In this document: positions 15,800 to 23,659 of the stretch, piece by piece
Layout of the letters: every line of letters starts with the position of its first letter
Position numbering within the stretch: position 1 is the stretch's first letter
Origin: CBDEGU01 sp965238045
GTDB lineage: Bacteria; Acidobacteriota; Terriglobia; Bryobacterales; UBA6623
Assembly: GCA_965238045.1 (NCBI GenBank)
Contig: CBDEGU010000011.1
Span: 62,001 to 126,000 of the forward strand
Length of the DNA stretch: 64,000 nucleotides
Direction: 5' to 3'
The notes under the pieces: model-generated
What the model saw: only the letters and a program-made list of their open reading frames with translations
Told to the model about the DNA's origin: nothing
The model's database searches: none
Made by a program: the position numbers and the translations under genes

Positions 15800-17386
15800 A
15801 TGGAAAAGCCAAAGCCGGGTTCGGCGAAAAATCGCCGCCAATTCCTCAAAGACGCCTCCCTGTCCGCGGGCGCGGCCGCGACTCTGGCCGGCTGCTCCTC
15901 TGGCCCCTCGGCGGAGGAGGAAACCCCAGTACTCCGCCGTCTGAGTTCCGATCCCCACGCGCCGGTGAATCTGCCCGGGCGGGATGATTACCGGCGTCCG
16001 CCGGGCTGGGGACCATCGACCCGCGCGAGCTGGGATGCGAAAAATGTCATCGTCCTCATGCTCGACAGTTTTCGCGCTGATCACCTCGGCGCGTTCGGCA
16101 ACGCCAGTACGCTGACGCCCAACCTAGACCGCTTCGCCTCCGAGTCCACTCTTTTCACCCACTCCTACCCCGAGGGCCTGCCCACGATCCCGGTTCGCAC
16201 GAGCCTGTTCACCGGCAAGTTTACCTATCCATTCCGTCCCTGGCAGGTGCTGCACCCGGAGGATCATCCCCTGCTGGCCGAGATTCTCTGGGCCGAAGGA
16301 TTTCTCTCGGCTCTGATCTCCGATACCTACCACATGCACAAGCCCGGCTATGGCTTCAGCCGCGGTTTTGACGATGTGACCTGGCTCCGCGGACAAGAGG
16401 GCGACCCCTTCGTCCGCGACCCCGGCATCAAAGTCGATGTCGCGCCATTCTTCAAATCCCGGACTGGAAATCCGAACGAGGAAGCGCAAACCCGGCAGTA
16501 CTTGCGAAATCGCCACGACTGGCAAACCGAAGACGATCACTTCACGCCGCGCCTGATGCACCGCGGTCTGGACTGGCTCGAAGGCCAAGACAAGAAAGAG
16601 AATCTCTTCCTTTGGATCGATTCCTTCTGTCCGCACGAGCCATGGGACCCGCCGGACCGGTTTCTGAAGCAAGTAGCGCCGGAGTTCAGCGGCAAGAAAC
16701 TCCTGCTCCCATCGCCCGGGGATGCCGCCGGTTACCTCAACGCGGATGAGATGGCGAACATCAAATCACTCTACGGCGCGGTCGTCGCGTTTGTCGATCA
16801 CTCGGTCGGCGCGTTTCTCGACGAACTCCGGCGGATGGGCCTGTATGAGAACTCGATGATCATCATCGCCACCGACCACGGCGAGCCTTTCGGCGATCAC
16901 GGTATCGTGCGCAAGGCCCGCCCCTGGGGCTATGAGGAGCTGGCCCGCACGTTTCTCATGATCCGCGAGCCGGGCGGCAACGGCGCCGGACGGGTGGATT
17001 CCTACACTCAGCAGACCGACATCACGGCGACGATTCTCGACTATCTCGGAATCGCCGCGCCGCCACGGATGACCTCGAAAAGCCTGCTGCCGCTGATCCT
17101 TGGCAGGCAAGAAAAGATGCGAGACTTCGCCGTTTGCTGCCACTACGGCAAGAGCTTGTCGATCCGGCAAGACGACTGGAGTTACCACTATTTCCTCGAC
17201 GGCGACGCCAAACAAAAAAAGGGCAGCCGGCTCGTCAAGGACGGTCCTGAACTGTACAACCTGCGGGAGGACCCGGCCGAGCAACGCAACCTCCTGGCCG
17301 ATGAGCCTGAACGCGCCGGCGCCATGGACCGCGCACTGCGCGAGTTTACCCAGCAGCTTATTGATCACGAGCAGAAATACCTGTAG
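15800..17386 (+). CDS. Tat-exported sulfatase-like hydrolase with Thr at the nucleophile position
   Basis: 528 residues. ATG 15800 opens a Tat signal with lipobox (NRRQFLKDASLSAGAAATLA then GC, Cys32), so it is probably a membrane-anchored lipoprotein. The alkaline-phosphatase-superfamily core is clear: metal site VIVLMLDSFRADHLGAFG (Asp89, Asp94), ATDHGEPFGDHG near residue 360, and PELYNLREDPAEQRNLL at the end, typical of sulfatases. The sulfatase signature C/S-x-P-S-R is TIPVR here (Thr129), so formylglycine cannot form; Thr is the nucleophile of phosphodiesterases, phosphopentomutase and ethanolamine-phosphate transferases in this superfamily. Phosphoester cleavage is inferred. An in-frame ATG at 15779 lies inside the IS5 end and is less likely. 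Confidence 0.85.
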   Translation: MEKPKPGSAKNRRQFLKDASLSAGAAATLAGCSSGPSAEEETPVLRRLSSDPHAPVNLPGRDDYRRPPGWGPSTRASWDAKNVIVLMLDSFRADHLGAFGNASTLTPNLDRFASESTLFTHSYPEGLPTIPVRTSLFTGKFTYPFRPWQVLHPEDHPLLAEILWAEGFLSALISDTYHMHKPGYGFSRGFDDVTWLRGQEGDPFVRDPGIKVDVAPFFKSRTGNPNEEAQTRQYLRNRHDWQTEDDHFTPRLMHRGLDWLEGQDKKENLFLWIDSFCPHEPWDPPDRFLKQVAPEFSGKKLLLPSPGDAAGYLNADEMANIKSLYGAVVAFVDHSVGAFLDELRRMGLYENSMIIIATDHGEPFGDHGIVRKARPWGYEELARTFLMIREPGGNGAGRVDSYTQQTDITATILDYLGIAAPPRMTSKSLLPLILGRQEKMRDFAVCCHYGKSLSIRQDDWSYHYFLDGDAKQKKGSRLVKDGPELYNLREDPAEQRNLLADEPERAGAMDRALREFTQQLIDHEQKYL

Positions 17387-17482
17387 TACCGCCAGCGGCA
17401 ACCTCTCTGAAAATGGACCGGCGGTCGCCCCTGGGCCGTGTTCGTGCCCTCGTCTGCTCGCAAAGCCGGAAAGACGCTCTGA

Positions 17483-17488
17483 TATAAT
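17483..17488 (+). promoter_or_regulatory. TATAAT -10 box close to the ferredoxin start
   Basis: A perfect TATAAT ends 9 nt before ATG 17498, so transcription would begin at or next to the start codon and the mRNA would be nearly leaderless. No ribosome site is present in the gap, and no good -35 is visible. Confidence 0.45.
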
Positions 17489-17497
17489 GGCGTTACT

Positions 17498-17956
17498 ATG
17501 GCCGATCAACCACCCGCCACCCCGGATCCCGAAGCGGCCGTGCCGCCCGCCCCGCCGCCGGCCAGACCAAAGCCCAAGGCGAAACCGCCGGTCGAGCCGA
17601 AAATCCCGGTCGATCTGGGGTTGACGAAGAGCTGGCCCTGGTCGGAAGGGCTGGCGAACCAGCGCAAGAAGAAGCCGCCGCTGCTGGCGGTGATCAACGA
17701 ATGCTGCACGGGCTGCTCGGGCTCGCCGGTCTGCATCACCTACTGTCCGGTTGAAGAATGTATGTTCTGGGTGGATGACGAAGAAAACCCGCCCTTCGGC
17801 CGGATCGAGGTCGACTACCAGCTCTGCATCGGCTGCAAGAAGTGCATCAGCAAGGGCCCGGACGACACCTTCCTCGACGGCTGTCCCTGGGATGCCATCG
17901 ACATGAAGCCCCTGGCCGAGGTCGAAGAGCAACTCGGCGTCAAGTTTAACTACTAA
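17498..17956 (+). CDS. two-cluster 4Fe-4S ferredoxin-like protein
   Basis: 152 residues. The first 40 are Pro/Ala/Lys-rich and probably flexible (PPAPPPARPKPKAKPP). Two cysteine clusters follow: NECCTGCSGSPVCITYCPVE and QLCIGCKKCISKGPDDTF plus DGCPWDAIDM, as in bacterial-type dicluster ferredoxins. It would carry electrons between cytosolic oxidoreductases; the partner is not apparent. It is transcribed in the same direction as the sulfatase-like gene, 111 bp downstream, but a -10 box in the gap suggests its own promoter. Confidence 0.88.
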   Translation: MADQPPATPDPEAAVPPAPPPARPKPKAKPPVEPKIPVDLGLTKSWPWSEGLANQRKKKPPLLAVINECCTGCSGSPVCITYCPVEECMFWVDDEENPPFGRIEVDYQLCIGCKKCISKGPDDTFLDGCPWDAIDMKPLAEVEEQLGVKFNY

Positions 17957-17958
17957 CC

Positions 17959-18006
17959 TGTTCTCGCCCGACTCTGTTCTCGTCCGACTCTGTTCTCGCC
18001 CGACGC
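17959..18006 (+). repeat. three 16-bp tandem repeats after the ferredoxin gene
   Basis: TGTTCTCGCCCGACTC, TGTTCTCGTCCGACTC and TGTTCTCGCCCGACGC lie head to tail directly after the ferredoxin stop. The remaining intergenic DNA to 18210 shows nothing else recognised. Confidence 0.9.
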
Positions 18007-18210
18007 TGGTCCCCCGTCGCGTGGGGCTCGCACGGACATACGGCTCCTGCCCGCCGCTCCCTGTTCCCTGCTTGTTTCCCGCCTGGACACATCCTTTGCT
18101 GGTCTATTGCGGGATAGGGCGCCATCCCTTCTCGGCCTATGCGAGAATTGAAACTGCCCGGCGATTCCTAGGCCGGTGAGGTGACCGCGCAAGTCACCGC
18201 GAGGCGACGG

Positions 18211-18585
18211 ATGGATCATTTATCGAAATTCCTCAAATTAGTTGACGACGCAAAGACACGCATCCGGGAAGTTACCGTCGAGGACGTGAAGCGCGACCAG
18301 GACTCGGGCGCGAATTTCGTGCTGGTTGATACGCGGGAAGACTCCGAGTGGGCCGCCGCCCGTGCTCAGGGGGCCATTCATCTCGGCAAGGGCATCATCG
18401 AGCGGGATATTGAAAAGACGGTTCCCGATTCCGGGAGCAAGATTGTGCTCTATTGCGGCGGCGGTTTTCGCTCGGCGCTCGCCGCCGATGCGCTGCAAAA
18501 GATGGGCTATACGAACGTATTCTCCCTGGCCAGAGGCTGGCGCGCCTGGAAGGGGGCGAGCATGCCGGTCGAGAGCGGGGAATGA
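18211..18585 (+). CDS. single-domain rhodanese-like protein
   Basis: 124 residues from ATG 18211, chosen over the in-frame GTG 18181 because GAGG lies just upstream. The rhodanese fold shows as VTVEDVKRDQDSGANFVLVD, TREDSEWAAARAQGAIHLGK, and the active-site loop YCGGGFRSALAADAL with the catalytic Cys, then NVFSLARGWRAWKGASMPVE. It probably transfers sulfane sulfur in the cytosol (no export signal). The next gene starts 17 nt downstream, so both may be one operon. Confidence 0.88.
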   Translation: MDHLSKFLKLVDDAKTRIREVTVEDVKRDQDSGANFVLVDTREDSEWAAARAQGAIHLGKGIIERDIEKTVPDSGSKIVLYCGGGFRSALAADALQKMGYTNVFSLARGWRAWKGASMPVESGE

Positions 18586-18601
18586 GCCGCCGGCCAGACG
18601 C

Positions 18602-20806
18602 ATGAGCGCGGATTCGAACCGAGCGAATCGAAATCGTCCGCGGCGGGGCGCGCCCGCCCGGTGGCTAGGACCGCCGTTATTCGGGCTGCCCGTCTTGGGA
18701 TTGCTGGCGATCTCGGCGGCAGGGTTGCTGCTGCTTCCCGCCGCCGGGCAAGCGCCAGGGGCCGCTGACGACGTCATCCCGGATCTGGTCACGATTCGCT
18801 CCACAGTGCCGGTGAGTCCGCCCGGCTGGGCTGTTCTCGAGCGAGAGCTGATCGAGAAGATGAGCGAGGCGGCGCTGCGTTACGTTGAGCGCTACACGCG
18901 TCCCGGCGGCACGCTGCGCTGGAAAACCACCGGCGGCGCGTCCCCGGACGATTTGCCGGAAGCGTTCTACAACCTTCCGCTGCTTTACGCGCTTGGCGGG
19001 GATGAGCGGCTCAAGGATCTGTCGTTCCATCTGTGGAGCGCGACCGCCCGGCAGCTTACTTACGACTTCCCTATATTTCACAACGAGTTCGCTAAGCACG
19101 CCGACTGGATGCACCTGGGCGAGGGACTGCTTTTCTTCTACTACCTGCCGCTGGCCGACCCGACCGACCACGAGACCTTTGCCCGCGCGAAACACTTCGC
19201 CGGTCTCTACATGAACGAAGAGCCCGAAGCGGCGAACTACGATGCCGAGCATCGCATCATTCGCTCGCCGCACACCGGCAGTCTCGGGCCGCGCTTTGGT
19301 TCGGCGGAGAATGCGCGTCCCTATGGCTGGTCCAAGGGCATGTCGGTTTACGGGCTCCCGTTGCAGGATCTGCCGGGCATCAGCGACATCGATCAGCTTA
19401 AAGACCCGGCCAACGCCCGGGCGATGGGGCGCGCCATGGCCGAGCGCATGCGGCGGGGTGATACGCCGCCGAATCTGGCCGCCACCAGTTTGGCGGTGAA
19501 CGCCTATCTGTTCGGCGGCGAGCGAAAGTACGCCGACTGGGCCATCGAATATACCAAAGCCTGGCTGGAGCGAACCCGTGCCAACGGAGGCACGACGCCG
19601 GACAATATCGGGCTCTCGGGCAAGGCCGGCGAGTACCACGGCGGCAAGTGGTGGGGAGGCAACTATGGCTGGCAATGGCCTCATGGCTACTTGACGCTTG
19701 GCATGCCGTTTCAAATCGCGGCGGCCAACGCCATGCTCGTTACCGGCGGCGAGCGCGGCTACCTGGAGCTGCCGCGCTCCAACATCGACCGCCTGATCGC
19801 CGAGGGCAAGAATTACAATGGCTCGTTCCTGGTTCCCTATAAACACGGCGACCAGGGCTGGTTCGCGTTTCGGCCGCTGGCTCGGACCTACCCGGTATCG
19901 CTGTGGTTCATGTCGATGGAGGACGCCGACTGGCAGCGCGTCGAAAAACTGCGCCTGGCCAGCACCGCCGACTGGCACACGGCGACCAAGTCCAGCTACC
20001 CCAACCAGGGCTACGCCAACCTGCCCGAGGCGATGGCGGATTGCGAAGGCTGCGATATCGAGGGTTTGCGCGACTGGAATCAGGTGGCGGATGTTCGCAA
20101 CAAGACCGATACCGGGCACGAAGGTCCCTGGGTGCGATTTCTGGCCGGCGAGAATCCGCGCTACCCGGAAAACATTCTCCGCCAGGCCTACCGGCAGATG
20201 AGTTACCACATGAAGATGATCCGCGACAATGTGCTGCTGCTGGAATATGATCCGCGCGGCACCGAGTCGATCGATCCCGCCCGAGTCGACATCCGGAACG
20301 TCCACGAGCATCACTGGATGACGGTCACACCGGTAACGACCGAAGCGCTCATTCAGCTCACCCTCGGCGCTCCCCAGATCATCTACAACGGCGGGCTGTT
20401 GCACGCCCGCTTACGTTATTTCGACCCTGGCCGCCGCCGGCCGGGCCTGCCGCCCGACGTAGCGGCCCTGGTTACGAAAATTGAAGCTCAACGGACCGTT
20501 GTGGAGCTAGTCAACCTAAGCCCGTTCGAGCAGCGGCGGGTGATCTTACAGGCGGGGATGTTCGGGGAACATCAGTTCGGGCGCGTACAATTTTCGGAGC
20601 GCACGGACAAAGATCCCATCCAGCCCGACTTCTTCGCGCGAGCCGAGCCCAAAGTCCGGACGGCCTCCGCTCGGATCGATCGCAAGTTCTTCGAGGTACA
20701 TCTGGAGTCGGGAACCGGCATCACTCTTGATATGGAGACCGAGCGCTTCGCCAACCAGCCAAGCTACGCCTTCCCCTGGCATGGCGACGAAATTCCGATT
20801 CGCTAG
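18602..20806 (+). CDS. large exported conserved protein of unknown function
   Basis: 734 residues from ATG 18602, with a basic N-terminus and one hydrophobic export or anchor segment (FGLPVLGLLAISAAGLLLLP). The following 550 residues are rich in Trp, Tyr and Gly with helical hairpins (EAFYNLPLLYALGGDERLKD, WMHLGEGLLFFYYLPLAD, KWWGGNYGWQWPHGYLTLGM), which suggests an alpha/alpha-toroid like those of polysaccharide-active enzymes; a beta-rich C-terminus follows (AQRTVVELVNLSPFEQRRVI). The family is not identified, so no reaction is claimed. It follows the rhodanese gene by 16 nt with no good ribosome site. Confidence 0.65.
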   Translation: MSADSNRANRNRPRRGAPARWLGPPLFGLPVLGLLAISAAGLLLLPAAGQAPGAADDVIPDLVTIRSTVPVSPPGWAVLERELIEKMSEAALRYVERYTRPGGTLRWKTTGGASPDDLPEAFYNLPLLYALGGDERLKDLSFHLWSATARQLTYDFPIFHNEFAKHADWMHLGEGLLFFYYLPLADPTDHETFARAKHFAGLYMNEEPEAANYDAEHRIIRSPHTGSLGPRFGSAENARPYGWSKGMSVYGLPLQDLPGISDIDQLKDPANARAMGRAMAERMRRGDTPPNLAATSLAVNAYLFGGERKYADWAIEYTKAWLERTRANGGTTPDNIGLSGKAGEYHGGKWWGGNYGWQWPHGYLTLGMPFQIAAANAMLVTGGERGYLELPRSNIDRLIAEGKNYNGSFLVPYKHGDQGWFAFRPLARTYPVSLWFMSMEDADWQRVEKLRLASTADWHTATKSSYPNQGYANLPEAMADCEGCDIEGLRDWNQVADVRNKTDTGHEGPWVRFLAGENPRYPENILRQAYRQMSYHMKMIRDNVLLLEYDPRGTESIDPARVDIRNVHEHHWMTVTPVTTEALIQLTLGAPQIIYNGGLLHARLRYFDPGRRRPGLPPDVAALVTKIEAQRTVVELVNLSPFEQRRVILQAGMFGEHQFGRVQFSERTDKDPIQPDFFARAEPKVRTASARIDRKFFEVHLESGTGITLDMETERFANQPSYAFPWHGDEIPIR

Positions 20807-20828
20807 GAAGATCCGCGGCCTGTCTCGT

Positions 20829-21302
20829 TTAGCGTGCGAGAATCGCCACGGTCACCGGCACGGTCTTCGGCGGGAAGCAAGCCTTGCTGTTGCAGGCCTG
20901 ATAACGGAACTTTCCGCTGAGCTCCCGCAGCGAACCGGGAATCGTCTCGGGGGCCCGGAACTTGGAACGAATCACGATCCTGCCCGAGTAGACCGACAGC
21001 GGTTTCGACGAGAAGGCATACTCGACCATTTCGGCTTTGGGGTACTCGACTGATTCCAGATCCAGCACCGGATCCCAGGTCAACTGGGTGGCAATCAAGT
21101 AGTCTTCGGCGGGCGCATTCGAGTTGATGTGATAGCCGTACCGGATCTGGATCGTTACCGGAACCGATACAGGCTTTCCCGCTTCCAGCCGGATGAGCGG
21201 GCTGGGCAGGACCGTCGCCGCCCGGAATCCGCTGACCGTTTGCGCCGGCCCGATTCCGATTCCGGCGGCCGCCGCCGCGATGAGAACCAGGCTAGCCCGC
21301 AT
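20829..21302 (-). CDS. periplasmic DsbD-alpha-like protein
   Basis: 157 residues with a signal peptide (MRASLVLIAAAAAGIGIG) and one domain resembling the N-terminal periplasmic domain of DsbD (PF11412-like): PVTIQIRYGYHINSNAP and the two-Cys segment FRYQACNSKACFPPKTVPV. In DsbD this domain passes electrons to periplasmic thiol proteins; here it is free-standing, without the membrane and thioredoxin domains. It lies downstream of a TlpA-type thioredoxin, so a periplasmic thiol-redox pair is inferred. Its ATG and the AGGTGGTGAG before it belong to the right arm of the mobile repeat at 21294-21474. Confidence 0.82.
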   Translation of the reverse strand: MRASLVLIAAAAAGIGIGPAQTVSGFRAATVLPSPLIRLEAGKPVSVPVTIQIRYGYHINSNAPAEDYLIATQLTWDPVLDLESVEYPKAEMVEYAFSSKPLSVYSGRIVIRSKFRAPETIPGSLRELSGKFRYQACNSKACFPPKTVPVTVAILAR

Positions 21303-21474
21303 TTCTCACCACCTGACAACCGAAGCACATGATAGGCCCGCCATTCCTTCGTTGCGCTTGCTCGCCGTGCTCAACGTACAGTCAAGTACGCCTGCGCTCG
21401 TCAAGCGGCACGCGCCTCGTACTGACGCGCCTCTCACGCACTTCGCTTCGCCACGTGGTGAGAAAAGCGGGCTA
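21294..21474 (-). repeat. about 181-bp palindrome-ended dispersed repeat, copy 2
   Basis: Inverted ends AGCCCGCATTTCTCACCACC and, at the other side, GTGGTGAGAAAAGCGGGCT; CTAG sits at both outer borders. The interior matches 2519-2707. This copy fills the spacer between the tlpA-like and DsbD-alpha-like genes exactly: the stop codon of the first (21472-21474) and the start codon of the second (21300-21302) lie inside its arms. Confidence 0.85.
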
Positions 21475-22002
21475 GAGCAGGCTTTCAATATCTTCCTCGT
21501 AATCACTCGCGCTAACCAGTCCCATGTGCTGGCTGGCGATGCGGCCTTCCTTGTCGATGATGAAGGTGGTCGGCAAGGCCTCGATCCCGCCGTACCCGTC
21601 GGCCATTTCGTCGCTGCCGATGACGACGGGAAAGTTCAGCTTGAGCTGCTCGGTGAAAGGTTTTACGACTTCCCAGCCCTCTTCGTCGAGCGAAACGGCG
21701 ATGACCGAGAACCCCCTGTCTTTGTACTTGCGCTGGAAGTCGACGAACCAGGGCATCTCGATCTTACATGGACCGCACCACGTGGCCCAGAAGTTCAGCA
21801 GTACGACCTTTCCCTTGAAATCGGAAAGTCTCACGTCCCGGCCCTGCTCGTCTTTCAGGGTAAAATCGGGCGCCGCCTTGCGGCTGTCAGCGTCCGTGGC
21901 GGCTTGTACTGTGTCGCCTCCGGTCGCGTCTCTTGCGCAGCCGCCGAGCGCCAGCAGCGCCGCCAGCACGGGAACAGCCGAAAAACGCAGGATTTTCAAC
22001 AT
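21472..22002 (-). CDS. TlpA/ResA-like thioredoxin lipoprotein
   Basis: 176 residues. A lipoprotein signal (VLAALLALGGC) is followed by a thioredoxin fold: APDFTLKDEQGRDVRLSDFK, FWATWCGPCKIEMPWF with the CxxC pair, VIAVSLDEEGWEVVKPF and the cis-Pro region GIEALPTTFIIDKEG. TlpA/ResA proteins reduce periplasmic disulfides, for example in cytochrome c maturation. The C-terminus ends at a TAG inside the mobile repeat, so the last residues may differ from the ancestral protein. It is probably cotranscribed with the DsbD-alpha-like gene. Confidence 0.9.
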   Translation of the reverse strand: MLKILRFSAVPVLAALLALGGCARDATGGDTVQAATDADSRKAAPDFTLKDEQGRDVRLSDFKGKVVLLNFWATWCGPCKIEMPWFVDFQRKYKDRGFSVIAVSLDEEGWEVVKPFTEQLKLNFPVVIGSDEMADGYGGIEALPTTFIIDKEGRIASQHMGLVSASDYEEDIESLL

Positions 22003-22132
22003 ACAGGGATCTCCTGAAAACTAACTAGATTATACCGTTCCCGCGCGAAGGACTCGCGCGATACAGGAACACCGGCCATACGGGCTCCTGCTATTTTCCT
22101 TCGTCCGCGGTCGCCACAAAGTTCCGGTGCAA

Positions 22133-23500
22133 CTACTCTTTCTCCTCGATTTTCTCCTCGACCCGCACGCCCAATTGACCCCAGTGCAATCGGATGCGCA
22201 GCGCCTCGCCCACCCGCGCCTGGCGCGACGAGCGTATGACACCCTCATCGGCGTTCTGTACAATCGCGTAGCCTCGCTCGAGAATCGCCAACGGACTCAG
22301 ATGCGCTAGCTGGCGTTCGAGCGAGTCCACCTGCGCGCGTCCTCGTTCGAGACGCAGGCGCATGAGAGGAGTCAGCCGCCAGGCGGCGCCGTCGAGATGA
22401 GCTTGGCGCCGCGCCAGGCGGACCCGCAAGTCGAGTCTGGCCAGTGCGTCCTGCTTGTCGCGTAGCCGGAGGTCGGCGCGGCGCAACTGCTCCCTCATCA
22501 GGCCACCGAGCGCATAGTCCAGTTCGTCAGCACGCTGCGCCAGAACCGAGAGCTTGCGCCGCATGACCGAACGGGCGCGCTCGATGCTGTTTTCGAGAAT
22601 GTGGCGGCCTGAAGTGGCCAGCTTGTAACGCAACGCTTGCATCAGTCTGTCGTGAAGACGCTGGACGGTCTCCAGCAAATCCGCCTTCTGGGTGACCACA
22701 AGCTCCGCGGCGGCCGAAGGCGTCGGGGCGCGCAAGTCGGCGGCGAAATCGGCGATCGTGAAGTCGGTTTGATGGCCCACGGCCGAGATCACGGGAACCT
22801 CGCTCTCGGCGATGGCCCGGGCGACGGCCTCTTCGTTGAACGCCCACAGGTCTTCGAGCGACCCGCCACCGCGACCGACGATCACAACATCGACCGAGCG
22901 CGTATCGCTGAAGTACCGCAACCCGCGCGCAATCTCCTGGGCCGAGCCCTCGCCCTGCACCCGCACCGGGTAGAGGGCCACTGCGAGGCCATCGAAGCGC
23001 CGCTCAAGGATGCGCAACATATCGGCAATGGCGGCCCCCGACGGCGAAGTGACAATGCCGATCCGTCTCGGCAGTGCCGGCAGGGGGCGTTTGCGGTCCT
23101 CGTCGAAAATTCCTTCTCGGGCTAGTTTCTTCTTGAGTTCCTCGAAGGCAAGATGCAGCGCGCCATCCCCTTGAGGCTCCAGGCTCTCGACATAGAGCTG
23201 ATACTCCCCACGCGCCTCATACACGCTGAGCCTGCCACGGGCCATCACGGCCAGCCCGTTCTTGGGCTTGACTTTGAGATAAAGCGCCTGCTGGCGGAAA
23301 CAGACCGCTCGCAATTGGGCGTCTCCATCTTTCAGAGTGAAGTAGTAGTGTCCGCTCGGCGCCGCCCGGGCATTGGAAATCTCGCCAGCCACCCAGACCA
23401 TTCCAAAAGCGGCTTCCAGCAGCTCGCGAACTTCCGAGGTCAGCTCCGAGACCGTGTACACTCGCCGTTGCGGCGCCAGATCCAGTCCCAGTTGTTCCAT
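22133..23500 (-). CDS. xseA: exodeoxyribonuclease VII large subunit
   Basis: 455 residues, full length. The N-terminal OB fold (VYTVSELTSEVRELLEAAFG, VWVAGEISNARAAPSGHYYF), the catalytic domain (PRRIGIVTSPSGAAIADMLR, DVVIVGRGGGSLEDLWAFNE, SAVGHQTDFTIADFAADLRA) and a long C-terminal coiled coil are all present. With XseB it degrades single-stranded DNA from both ends. No xseB is adjacent: 22003-22132 shows no gene. Transcribed alone. Confidence 0.95.
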   Translation of the reverse strand: MEQLGLDLAPQRRVYTVSELTSEVRELLEAAFGMVWVAGEISNARAAPSGHYYFTLKDGDAQLRAVCFRQQALYLKVKPKNGLAVMARGRLSVYEARGEYQLYVESLEPQGDGALHLAFEELKKKLAREGIFDEDRKRPLPALPRRIGIVTSPSGAAIADMLRILERRFDGLAVALYPVRVQGEGSAQEIARGLRYFSDTRSVDVVIVGRGGGSLEDLWAFNEEAVARAIAESEVPVISAVGHQTDFTIADFAADLRAPTPSAAAELVVTQKADLLETVQRLHDRLMQALRYKLATSGRHILENSIERARSVMRRKLSVLAQRADELDYALGGLMREQLRRADLRLRDKQDALARLDLRVRLARRQAHLDGAAWRLTPLMRLRLERGRAQVDSLERQLAHLSPLAILERGYAIVQNADEGVIRSSRQARVGEALRIRLHWGQLGVRVEEKIEEKE

Positions 23501-23659
23501 ACAATCGTGCGGCGGCCAGCCGGTCGCCGTCTCTATACCTTACTGCGATCCCCCCTCAGCCCGGGGCCGGAGGCGCCGGCTTGTAGAACGCCGCCGGTTG
23601 CGTGAATATAAAGAAAACCTCGTTCATCCCTCAGACAGGCCCCAGACAGGAAAGCAATC

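Noticed and set aside
17959..18006. Three 16-bp repeats as iterons of a replication origin
   Set aside because: No rep gene or AT-rich region is adjacent; they follow a chromosomal ferredoxin gene.
18677..20404. 575-codon open frame antisense to the large exported protein gene
   Set aside because: It mirrors the plus-strand gene in a GC-rich codon-biased region, has no recognisable motif and no ribosome site.
22030..22263. Possible xseB downstream of xseA
   Set aside because: The frame is Arg-rich, overlaps the xseA end in another frame and lacks the XseB helical pattern.
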